A stretch of DNA of 8,206 bases from NCBI GenBank assembly GCA_021734595.1, contig JAIPIO010000182.1:1-8206 (forward strand). The letters are read 5' to 3'. Positions 1 through 5,022 of this stretch are shown one piece after another (position 1 is the first letter of the stretch; each line of letters opens with the position of its first letter). Position numbers and translations under genes: made by a program. The DNA comes from Kiritimatiellales bacterium. GTDB lineage: Bacteria; Verrucomicrobiota; Kiritimatiellia; Kiritimatiellales; Pontiellaceae. The notes beneath the pieces were generated by a model. That model was not told the DNA's origin, made no database searches, and saw nothing but the letters and a program-made list of their open reading frames with translations.

Positions 1-318
1 ATGCATTGCCTTCGAACCGAGATGCCATCCCTCGCTGTGCGACATGGACTGGGGCCAGCGACTGGCGTAGATGTGGTAGCGACCATCGTCGCTCTTGACG
101 ATGCGTCCATCCCAGTAGCACCAGTTTTCGAGCTTGGAGTCTTCCAAACCGTTCTTGATGTCGCGCGGGATGGCGTTACTGCAACCCCAGATGCCTTCCG
201 AGACCAGCGGCCCCTGCGGTTCCATGGGAAGGAAATAGTCGACCAGGAATTTCCCGGCGGCAGGTGAAGTTGCGCCGACAGTCAGGGCCGCCATTGCGAA
301 CAGTTGTATTATTTTCAT
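1..318 (-). CDS. Secreted glycoside hydrolase, GH43/GH117-like beta-propeller (N-terminal fragment)
   Basis: The frame is open from an ATG at 318-316 to the window edge, giving the first 106 residues; the rest lies outside. A strong Shine-Dalgarno sequence, GGGAGGAAG, sits just upstream of the ATG. Residues 1-22 form a signal peptide (MKIIQLFAMAALTVGA, then TSPAAGK), so the product is exported. The mature start (LVDYFLPMEPQGPLVSEGIWG, split around residues 25-45), the PRDIKNGLED stretch (51-60) and the W-C-Y-W-D-G-R-I-V-K motif followed by DDGRYHIYASRW (66-88) match the N-terminus of marine secreted hydrolases usually annotated as GH43-like or GH117-like five-bladed propellers. This is family recall, not an alignment. 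The catalytic triad cannot be judged because most of the protein is missing. The gene starts 69 bases after the GH2 gene ends on the same strand, suggesting a shared operon for glycan breakdown. Substrate is unknown. Confidence 0.75.
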   Translation of the reverse strand, partial: MKIIQLFAMAALTVGATSPAAGKFLVDYFLPMEPQGPLVSEGIWGCSNAIPRDIKNGLEDSKLENWCYWDGRIVKSDDGRYHIYASRWPQSMSHSEGWHLGSKAMH

Positions 319-333
319 TCTCTTCCTCCCTAT

Positions 334-381
334 TTCCAATGTCATCTCCAATGTCTGGAAGAAAACTTCCAATGGTTGGAA
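334..381. repeat. Cluster 1 of the TTCCAAnnnTTGGAA palindrome (half site plus tandem pair)
   Basis: In the gap between the GH2 stop and the next start there is a half site TTCCAAT (334-340), an imperfect copy CTCCAATGTCTGGAA (346-360), the spacer GAAAAC, and a perfect copy TTCCAATGGTTGGAA (367-381). The pair has a 21-base start-to-start distance. Each unit could fold into a hairpin with a 6-bp stem and 3-base loop on either strand. The pair at 4921-4956 has the same layout. Function unknown; an intercistronic REP-like or protein-binding element is possible. Confidence 0.85.
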
Positions 382-387
382 ATTTTC

Positions 388-2883
388 CTATTTGACGGTA
401 ATCACGGTTTCCGAACCATGGAGGTCTTCCGATGCCGCGGTCAGGCGGATCGTGCCGGATTCGCCTTTCTTCGAGCGGACTACCACAAGAGCCAGTCCGT
501 TGAATACTTTTCTTTCCAATGCCTGGAAGGATTCGTGGTTGGTCGGGTCGCCGTTGCCGACGGCAATGATTTCGCCAGGGCCGGTGATCGCATACTTCAC
601 GGTGTTGTGCGTGCGCGGAACCGGCAGGCCGTCCTTGTCGGAAACCTGGACGGTGACGAACACGAGATCGGCACCGTCGGCGGCGATGGCTGAACGGTCG
701 GCGGCCAGTTTAACCGCAACCGCCGTACCGGTGGTTTTCATCGTGTCTTCGGCCCACAGCTTACCGCCCTTGTAGGCAGCAACCTTGAGTTCGCCGGGCT
801 GGTAGATTACGTCGTCCCAGCGCAAACGGTATTCAAACGGCCCCTTCTTTTTGCGGCCGAGCGATTTTCCGTTGAGGAAGAGTTCGGCCTCGTCGCCGGA
901 GGTATAGACATGCACCGGTGTAACCTGCCCCACCCGCTCCGGCCAGTTCCAGTGCGGTAGGATGTGCGCCATCGGCAGCTCGGGACGCCAGCGCGCCTGA
1001 TAGATGTAGAAGCGGTCTTTCGGGAATCCGCACAGGTCGACGATACCGAAGTAGGAGCTGCGCGGCGGAATGTTGCTGCCCAGCTTTTTCAGTTCCTCCT
1101 CCATACGCTTCTTTTCCGCGGGGTCGGTAAAGTTCAACAGGTTGGTCTTGTCCTTGTTGTAGGGCGTCGGCTCGCCGATGTAGTCGAAACCGGTCCAGAC
1201 AAATTCTCCGAAGACCCATGGATATTTATCCTGCGCCTCGAACTCAATGTCGGGGCGGTAGGCCCACTTCGGGGCGGACATGTCGTAGCTGCTCACCTGG
1301 AAATAGCCGCCGGAGCCCTTGCTCTTGTCCTCGACCACCGGAAAGAAATATTCGCCGCGCGAACTGACGCACGAGGCCGTTTCGCTGCCGTAGAGCGGCT
1401 GCCACGGATTCGTTTTGCGGAACTCTTCGTAAAGATGCGGTTTATAGTTGGAACCGAAAACATCAACTGTCTTTTGGAAACCGTTCATGCCGGCGTCCGC
1501 GTAGCTGCATCCGGCCGTGACCGGACGGGTCGGGTCTTCGGCATGAATGATGGCGGTCAGTTGGCGCGAGATCTGGTGTCCGTCTTCGCCATGCTGCTCG
1601 CGGATTTCGTTGCCGGTGCTCCACATGACAACACAGGGGTGGTTGCGGTCGCGCCGCACCATGCCGCGCAGATCCTTTTCGTGCCACTCCGGAAAGTGCA
1701 GGGAGTAGTCGTTCGCCGTCTTGCCCTTTTTCCAGCAGTCGAACGCCTCCACCTGCACCAGCATGCCCATGCGGTCGCACAGCTCCAGCAGCTCGGGCGC
1801 TGGCATGTTGTGCGAGGTGCGGATGGCATTGCAGCCCATCTGCTGCAGAATCTCGATCTGCCGTTCCAACGCGCGGGTGTTCACCGCCGATCCCAGCGGG
1901 CCGAGGTCGTGATGCTGGCAAACGCCGTTCATTCGAACCACCTTGCCGTTGAGGAGGAAGCCCTGATCCGCAGTGTATTCGATGGTGCGGATGCCGAAGA
2001 CGGTCTTATACGTATCCACCACCTTGCCGTCCTGCATAATGGACGTCACCGCATAGTAGCGATTCGGTGATTCCAGGTTCCAGAGGTTGGGTGACAGCAG
2101 ATTGATGGAACAGGTGGATTCAATCATGGATCCAGCCGCCAGCGCACCTTCGTTGGTCGCCTGCTCGGCAATCTTGACTGCGGTGCCCTCCTCGAAAATT
2201 TCATTGCGCACCACGATTTCCGCGCCGCTGGCCAACTGGTTTTCCACGGTGGTCCTGATCTGCACCGTCGCGGCCTTGGCGGAAATCTGCGGGGTGGTCA
2301 CAAAGGTGCCCCAGTGCGCCACATGCACCGGTGCGGTTTTCACCAGCCGGACATTGCGGTAGATGCCGCCCCCCGGATACCAGCGCGACGAGTCGGCCTT
2401 GTTGTCCAGGCGCACCGCCAGCACGTTCTGTTTGCCGACCTTGATATACTTGGTCAGCTCCAGTTGGAACGAAGCATAGCCGTAGGGCCACTCGCCCACA
2501 TACTGCCCGTTGAGCCACACCTTGCTGTTGCTCATCGCGCCGTCGAACTGGATGAAAATGCGTTTGTCCTGGTCGGTTTCCAACGATTGGAAAACCTTGC
2601 GGTACCAGCCGATGCCCGGCCACGGCAGCTTGCCGGTCTGATTCGGCAGCTCGGCGCGGAACGGCCCTTCGATCCCCCAGTCGTGCGGGACGTTCAAGGT
2701 GCGCCAGGCCGAATCATCGGCAGACGGCTTTTCCAGCCCCGCCGGCTCGGCCTTTTCCGACCCGTCCGGCATCTCCCCGAACCGCGCAAACTTCCAGCCT
2801 TCGTTGAAGGAAACGGTTTCGCGCGCCCACGCGGAAGACAGCGACAGGCAGCAGATCAGGAACAGCAGTTGTTTGGGTTTCAT
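388..2883 (-). CDS. Secreted glycoside hydrolase family 2 protein, beta-galactosidase-like
   Basis: This 831-residue protein probably hydrolyses terminal beta-galactosides (or related beta-glycosides) of a polysaccharide outside the cytoplasm. Residues 1-20 form a signal peptide (LLFLICCLSLSSAWA). The GH2 sugar-binding domain spans about 22-185 (VPHDWGIEGPF at 65-75, GIGWYRK at 90-96, FDGAMSNSKVWLNG at 113-126, WYPGGGIYRNV at 168-178). The Ig-like domain spans about 187-298 and the TIM barrel about 300-640. MWSTGNEI carries the acid/base E426, and GSETAS (499-504) likely carries the nucleophile E501, by analogy with this subfamily. DUF4982-like and GH2 C-terminal Ig-like domains follow (about 650-715 and 720-828). 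Length is normal for the subfamily. The start is supported by AAAGGAGATTCC before the ATG. The stop is TAG. Two copies of the window's 15-base palindrome lie inside the gene, encoding FQSLE (98-102) and FQALE (786-790). Exact substrate cannot be read from sequence. Confidence 0.95.
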   Translation of the reverse strand: MKPKQLLFLICCLSLSSAWARETVSFNEGWKFARFGEMPDGSEKAEPAGLEKPSADDSAWRTLNVPHDWGIEGPFRAELPNQTGKLPWPGIGWYRKVFQSLETDQDKRIFIQFDGAMSNSKVWLNGQYVGEWPYGYASFQLELTKYIKVGKQNVLAVRLDNKADSSRWYPGGGIYRNVRLVKTAPVHVAHWGTFVTTPQISAKAATVQIRTTVENQLASGAEIVVRNEIFEEGTAVKIAEQATNEGALAAGSMIESTCSINLLSPNLWNLESPNRYYAVTSIMQDGKVVDTYKTVFGIRTIEYTADQGFLLNGKVVRMNGVCQHHDLGPLGSAVNTRALERQIEILQQMGCNAIRTSHNMPAPELLELCDRMGMLVQVEAFDCWKKGKTANDYSLHFPEWHEKDLRGMVRRDRNHPCVVMWSTGNEIREQHGEDGHQISRQLTAIIHAEDPTRPVTAGCSYADAGMNGFQKTVDVFGSNYKPHLYEEFRKTNPWQPLYGSETASCVSSRGEYFFPVVEDKSKGSGGYFQVSSYDMSAPKWAYRPDIEFEAQDKYPWVFGEFVWTGFDYIGEPTPYNKDKTNLLNFTDPAEKKRMEEELKKLGSNIPPRSSYFGIVDLCGFPKDRFYIYQARWRPELPMAHILPHWNWPERVGQVTPVHVYTSGDEAELFLNGKSLGRKKKGPFEYRLRWDDVIYQPGELKVAAYKGGKLWAEDTMKTTGTAVAVKLAADRSAIAADGADLVFVTVQVSDKDGLPVPRTHNTVKYAITGPGEIIAVGNGDPTNHESFQALERKVFNGLALVVVRSKKGESGTIRLTAASEDLHGSETVITVK
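514..528. repeat. 15-base palindrome copy inside the GH2 gene (C-terminal domain)
   Basis: TTCCAATGCCTGGAA matches the TTCCAAnnnTTGGAA pattern with one stem mismatch. On the coding strand it reads TTC CAG GCA TTG GAA and encodes FQALE, residues 786-790, in the C-terminal Ig-like domain. Confidence 0.6.
2578..2592. repeat. Perfect 15-base palindrome inside the GH2 gene (sugar-binding domain)
   Basis: TTCCAACGATTGGAA is a perfect instance of TTCCAAnnnTTGGAA. It encodes FQSLE at residues 98-102, right after GWYRKV, where GH2 proteins usually have a variable turn between beta-strands, so the insertion or conversion would be tolerated structurally. Confidence 0.7.
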
Positions 2884-2885
2884 TT

Positions 2886-3031
2886 TGGAATCTCCTTTTA
2901 TCTCAATTCAAGAGCGGATCATGCCAGAAGCGTTCATTCAATTCAATGACGATGAACCGGAATGGGCAGAACGGGAATTTTGCCGTTTCCCTAAAGAACA
3001 AGCCTGAATGGACGTTTTTCGGGGCGGATAC
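2886..3031. repeat. Leader repeat, copy A (upstream of GH2)
   Basis: This block aligns with 3803-3947 with one single-base indel and about 24 mismatches by hand count, roughly 83% identity. The core 2924-2999 versus 3841-3916 is about 92% identical (70/76), including 24 identical bases beginning CCAGAAGCGTTC. Both copies end at a ribosome binding site and start codon on the minus strand: this one ends at AAAGGAGATTCC, three bases before the GH2 ATG. The placement suggests a duplicated promoter/leader. The plus-strand peptide it could encode (PEAFIQFN and onward) differs between copies mostly by non-synonymous changes and a frameshift, so coding selection on that strand is not evident. Confidence 0.85.
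2918..2946 (-). promoter_or_regulatory. Candidate sigma70-type promoter for the GH2 gene
   Basis: On the minus strand TTGAAT (2946-2941) is followed, after 17 bases, by CATGAT (2923-2918), each matching four of six consensus bases. It would start transcription about 28 bases before the GH2 ATG, leaving room for the AAAGGAGAT ribosome binding site. The -35-like part lies in the duplicated core, but the -10-like part is not conserved in copy B (CACGCT), so either the promoters differ or the conserved core is an operator instead. Confidence 0.3.
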
Positions 3032-3077
3032 CCATGGTTTCGCCGCTCCTGGCGGCTAATACCCTGCCGTGCTACGG

Positions 3078-3665
3078 CTACTCGGATAAATGCTTTAGAA
3101 TCACTTGAGCCACGCGGCCGCCCAACAGATCGCAACCTGCCGGCGACAAGTGAATCCCGTCTTTCTGGCAAATGATCCTGTCGGCGTCATTCTGCTTCAT
3201 GAATGCGTTCAAATCGTTCACCGGGATGTTCAACTCTTTCGCCACTTCGCGAGCCTTCGCGTTGTAGCGCTCGATGTCGGCGTTGCAACGCACGACCCTG
3301 CCGTAGGTCTCGGAGTCAGCCTGGCGTTTTTCATTCACTGCGGTCGTCAGCGCGAAGACGACTTTGGCGTCGGTCAACGGCCTGATTTTGGTGAAGATCG
3401 CGCGCAGGTTCTTCCCATAGGTTTCAAGCGTATGCCGCGGCTCGCCGGATTTGGCGGAGAGGAACATGTCGTGGAGACCGACATTGACGTGAACCACCCG
3501 CGGCTTCTTTCCCGCCAGCCAGCGTTCGAGATTCTCGAGCATGTAGGCCGTGTGCTGGCAATTGTCGGCCGGCGGCCAGACAACCGCCTGGCCCTCCAAC
3601 GCTTCGCTCACAGCTGCCTGATAGTTTATCCGGATCGAGTCGCCCAACAAGATCACGCACGGCAA
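3078..3665 (-). CDS. SGNH/GDSL hydrolase (esterase-like) catalytic domain, cut off from its signal peptide by an in-frame TAG
   Basis: This 195-residue frame holds a complete SGNH hydrolase domain, a fold used by esterases, lipases and carbohydrate deacetylases. Block I is VILLGDSIRINY with the nucleophile serine at residue 10 (counting from the TTG at 3665-3663). N35 falls in PPADNCQH, block III is HVNVGLHD (N61), and block V is KDGIHLSPAG with D169 and H172. All catalytic positions are present. There is no ATG: the only start directly before the domain is TTG, without an obvious ribosome binding site. Upstream, in the same frame and separated only by TAG at 3669-3671, is a signal peptide with a good ribosome binding site, so the original gene very likely began at 3803. 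The gene ends at TAG about 195 bases before the GH2 start. In this context it might remove acyl groups from the glycan degraded by GH2; that is inference. It may now be a pseudogene. Confidence 0.8.
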   Translation of the reverse strand: MPCVILLGDSIRINYQAAVSEALEGQAVVWPPADNCQHTAYMLENLERWLAGKKPRVVHVNVGLHDMFLSAKSGEPRHTLETYGKNLRAIFTKIRPLTDAKVVFALTTAVNEKRQADSETYGRVVRCNADIERYNAKAREVAKELNIPVNDLNAFMKQNDADRIICQKDGIHLSPAGCDLLGGRVAQVILKHLSE

Positions 3666-3803
3666 CGGCTACGGTGCCCCTGGGCCTTCAGCGGCGCCCG
3701 CCATCAGCGGACAGGGAAGAAGAGAGCAAAGGAATGCGATTAAAAAGAACTTGTTTTTCGGGCGGACCGGAACAACGCCCGCGCCGGGTATTGCGCAGAT
3801 CAT
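3666..3803 (-). pseudogene. Detached signal-peptide segment of the SGNH hydrolase gene
   Basis: From the ATG at 3803-3801 this frame encodes a long basic N-region (MICAIPGAGVVPVRPKNK), a hydrophobic core (FFLIAFLCSLLPCPLM) and AGAAEGPGAP, then TAG at 3669-3671. The codons after TAG (CCG TTG CCG TGC GTG) run in the same frame into the SGNH domain. Alignment of the two leader repeats supports this start: AAGGGGATTCC-ATG here corresponds to AAAGGAGATTCCAAA-ATG of GH2. AAG or CAG to TAG would be a single-base change. An ATG at 3818 and another at 3854 are possible but poorer starts. Confidence 0.7.
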
Positions 3804-3947
3804 GGAATCCCCTTTCATCGTGATTAAACCGCGAAGCGTGCCAGAAGCGTTCATTCAATTCAATAGCGATAAACCGGAATGGTCAGAACGGGAATTTTGC
3901 CGTTCCCCTGAAGAACTTTCTGAATGGATTCTTTTCGGGGCGGGTAC
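3803..3947. repeat. Leader repeat, copy B (upstream of the SGNH hydrolase gene)
   Basis: Second copy of the block at 2886-3031, same orientation, ending at the SGNH ribosome binding site and start codon. The distance from the conserved core to the GGAAT/ATTCC box is identical in both copies (38 bases). Relative to copy A it lacks one base near 3917-3918, which leaves a longer plus-strand open frame here; I read that as incidental. Confidence 0.85.
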
Positions 3948-4074
3948 GCGCCACCCATCTGTCCGTGAACATTTCGAAGCAGCGTTCGGGAGCAGAGTAC
4001 CCGACAAGCTGACTTCATTGGTTCGACCTAATTGTATTTTCTTTTACAAATACAGTACTTCCGCATTCTGGACA
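3948..4074. other. AT-rich intergenic stretch with one weak hairpin
   Basis: There is no convincing gene between the small membrane protein and leader copy B. A weak AT-rich inverted repeat, TGTATTT (4033-4039) and AAATACA (4048-4054) with an 8-base loop, follows the small gene's stop, but no T-run follows on the minus strand, so I do not call it a terminator. Confidence 0.4.
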
Positions 4075-4230
4075 TTATAGTTCATTCGATCCAAATGCAG
4101 CTTTAAGGATTTGTGGGTTTAGGGAACTACATATCAGAAAAGTCCTTCCGCACTTGGGGCACACTCCAAGAACTGCGGCAATGAAAAGTAGAAGCAGAAA
4201 TATCAGAGCCCCTATACCGCATGCAGTCAT
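4075..4230 (-). CDS. Small single-pass membrane protein with a CPKCG motif (51 aa), unrecognised
   Basis: This frame runs from ATG at 4230-4228 to TAA at 4077-4075. GGGAGA lies six bases before the ATG, a good ribosome binding site. Residues 3-23 are strongly hydrophobic (ACGIGALIFLLLLFIAAVLGV), fitting one transmembrane helix or an uncleaved signal anchor. Directly after it comes CPKCGRTFLIC (24-34), a CxxC pair with a third cysteine at 34, resembling half of a small zinc ribbon. The C-terminal part (SSLNPQILKAAFGSNEL) has no motif I know. I do not recognise a family. The gene lies alone between a gene remnant and the SGNH gene, with 310 bases of apparently non-coding DNA upstream. The combination of ribosome binding site, hydrophobic run and CxxC argues for a real gene, but its short length leaves doubt. 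Confidence 0.55.
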   Translation of the reverse strand: MTACGIGALIFLLLLFIAAVLGVCPKCGRTFLICSSLNPQILKAAFGSNEL

Positions 4231-4540
4231 GATATATCTCCCGGTTGGCAACTGTTAGATGGTACACCGCTGAATCGAGGAAGTTACATTTCACTCGTAT
4301 TAAAAACCTGCGGTATTTCTCTTTTCCAGCCATCGGATTTTTTCCGGCAGGTTCTTCCCATGGATGGAACCGCTGCGGTCTTTGGGGAGAGAGGGCTGAA
4401 GGTTAAACAGTAATAGAGTCGGCATTGTTTGCTAGCCTCGGTTCTGCGCACCAACAACGTTTGAAGGCACGGGCGAATGATTCCGAAGAGTCGCTGAAGA
4501 TTTAGACCCGCCCCTGCCGCCACTCAATTCAACCAGCCAT
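4231..4540. other. Gene-free interval with degraded palindromes
   Basis: I find no convincing gene in these 310 bases. It holds the ribosome binding site of the small membrane protein at its left end, degenerate copies of the 15-base palindrome at 4324-4369, and a 32-codon plus-strand open stretch at 4407-4505 without a start. It may be decayed coding DNA, given the gene remnant next to it. Confidence 0.5.
4324..4369. repeat. Degenerate cluster of the TTCCAAnnnTTGGAA palindrome
   Basis: TTCCAGCCATCGGAT (4324-4338) differs at two positions from the clear copy TTCCAGCCATTGGAA at 4942-4956. TTCCCATGGATGGAA (4355-4369) differs at two stem positions from the consensus. The 31-base offset is unlike the 21-base period of the two good clusters, so this would be an eroded copy. 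Confidence 0.4.
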
Positions 4541-4920
4541 TCAATTCCCCACCCGATCGACGGTGTAGGTGACTCTGGCTCCGCAGAAACTTAAAGCGGA
4601 GTCAATAGTCGATCCAGGAACGACGAAGCTGGTATATACGGCATATTGATAGTTCTGATTTTCTACCGTTGCGTAGTGTCTTCCACATAGTCGATGGTAT
4701 TGTCGTCGCCAGTACTGGTGGTTGATCCAATCGTAGCCAGCTGAACCACGCTTCGCGTCGAGGTGACGCGACTCCGGCTCAAATAGCCGCTGATACTGAG
4801 ACTGTAAGACAAGGAATCGTCATAGTAATACAGCCTGAGACCGGTCACCGTGGCGTCCTGGGACAACATTACCGGTGCGACGAGCTCCGCCTCGATTACC
4901 GCTTCGAGTTTGAATGACGT
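4541..4920 (-). pseudogene. Orphan, frameshifted copy of the C-terminal domain of the LVIVD protein
   Basis: Reading from 4920, the frame encodes SFKLEAVIEAELVAPVM and on to DDNTIDYVED, then hits TAG at 4665-4663. Moving to the other frame at about 4678 restores HYATVENQNYQYAVYT and ends with LSFCGARVTYTVDRVGN and TGA at 4543-4541. The two halves together match the C-terminal domain of the adjacent 794-residue protein: APVMLSQDATVTGLRLYYYDD parallels APVYLPDGAVVSEIKFYGYDN, and ATVENQNYQYAVYT parallels ATIDNGAYSYHVIM. One missing base near 4678-4680 explains the break. There is no signal peptide or start of its own. The homology begins exactly at the edge of the palindrome pair at 4921-4956, so the element marks the truncation point. 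This looks like the leftover tail of a tandem paralogue. Confidence 0.75.
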
Positions 4921-4956
4921 TTCCAACCATTGGATGAAAAGTTCCAGCCATTGGAA
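4921..4956. repeat. Cluster 2 of the TTCCAAnnnTTGGAA palindrome (tandem pair)
   Basis: TTCCAACCATTGGAT (4921-4935), the spacer GAAAAG, then TTCCAGCCATTGGAA (4942-4956). Start-to-start distance is 21 bases, and the spacer nearly equals that of cluster 1 (GAAAAC). It lies 66 bases past the LVIVD gene's stop and abuts the orphan domain. A further weak hairpin, CTTTCC (4971-4976) with GGAAAG (4986-4991), lies between the stop and the pair. Confidence 0.85.
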
Positions 4957-5022
4957 ACCGGCAGTGCTTTCTTTCCGCAGCATGGGGAAAGGAAGGGTTC
5001 GGCGCGAGCGCACCCGCAACGC

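Noticed and set aside
334..381. CRISPR-like reading of the repeated palindromes
   Set aside because: Units are 15 bases with 6-base conserved spacers and no unique spacers of 25-40 bases; no cas genes are present.
964..2070. Long plus-strand open frame of 368 codons
   Set aside because: It lies entirely antisense to the well-supported GH2 gene, shows no recognisable domain and has no ribosome binding site; it is a by-product of GC-rich codon use.
2078..2092. TTCCAGAGGTTGGGT in the GH2 gene, resembling the palindrome
   Set aside because: Three mismatches, and it encodes the NLWNL region of the GH2 fold, which has its own conservation; coincidence is likely.
3042..3056. Hairpin GCCGC-TCCTG-GCGGC downstream of the SGNH stop
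   Set aside because: The 5-bp stem has no T-run after it on the minus strand, so it is not supported as an intrinsic terminator.
3751..4080. Plus-strand open frame of 109 codons sharing the PEAFIQFN peptide with a plus-strand frame near 2919-3006
   Set aside because: The similarity comes from the duplicated leader. Differences are mostly non-synonymous, and a frameshift truncates the other copy. It overlaps the SGNH signal-peptide segment. A decayed gene cannot be fully excluded.
4407..4505. Plus-strand open stretch ending in a charged tail (HQQRLKARANDSEESLKI)
   Set aside because: It looks protein-like but is only 32 codons with no start codon or ribosome binding site, and I could not tie it to a family.
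4127..4523. Two overlapping minus-strand open frames of 68 and 79 codons
   Set aside because: No good ribosome binding sites or domains; one overlaps the better-supported 51-residue membrane protein in another frame.
4971..4991. Hairpin CTTTCC/GGAAAG after the LVIVD gene
   Set aside because: Short stem, nine-base loop and no T-run on the minus strand; it could contribute to termination but is not convincing.
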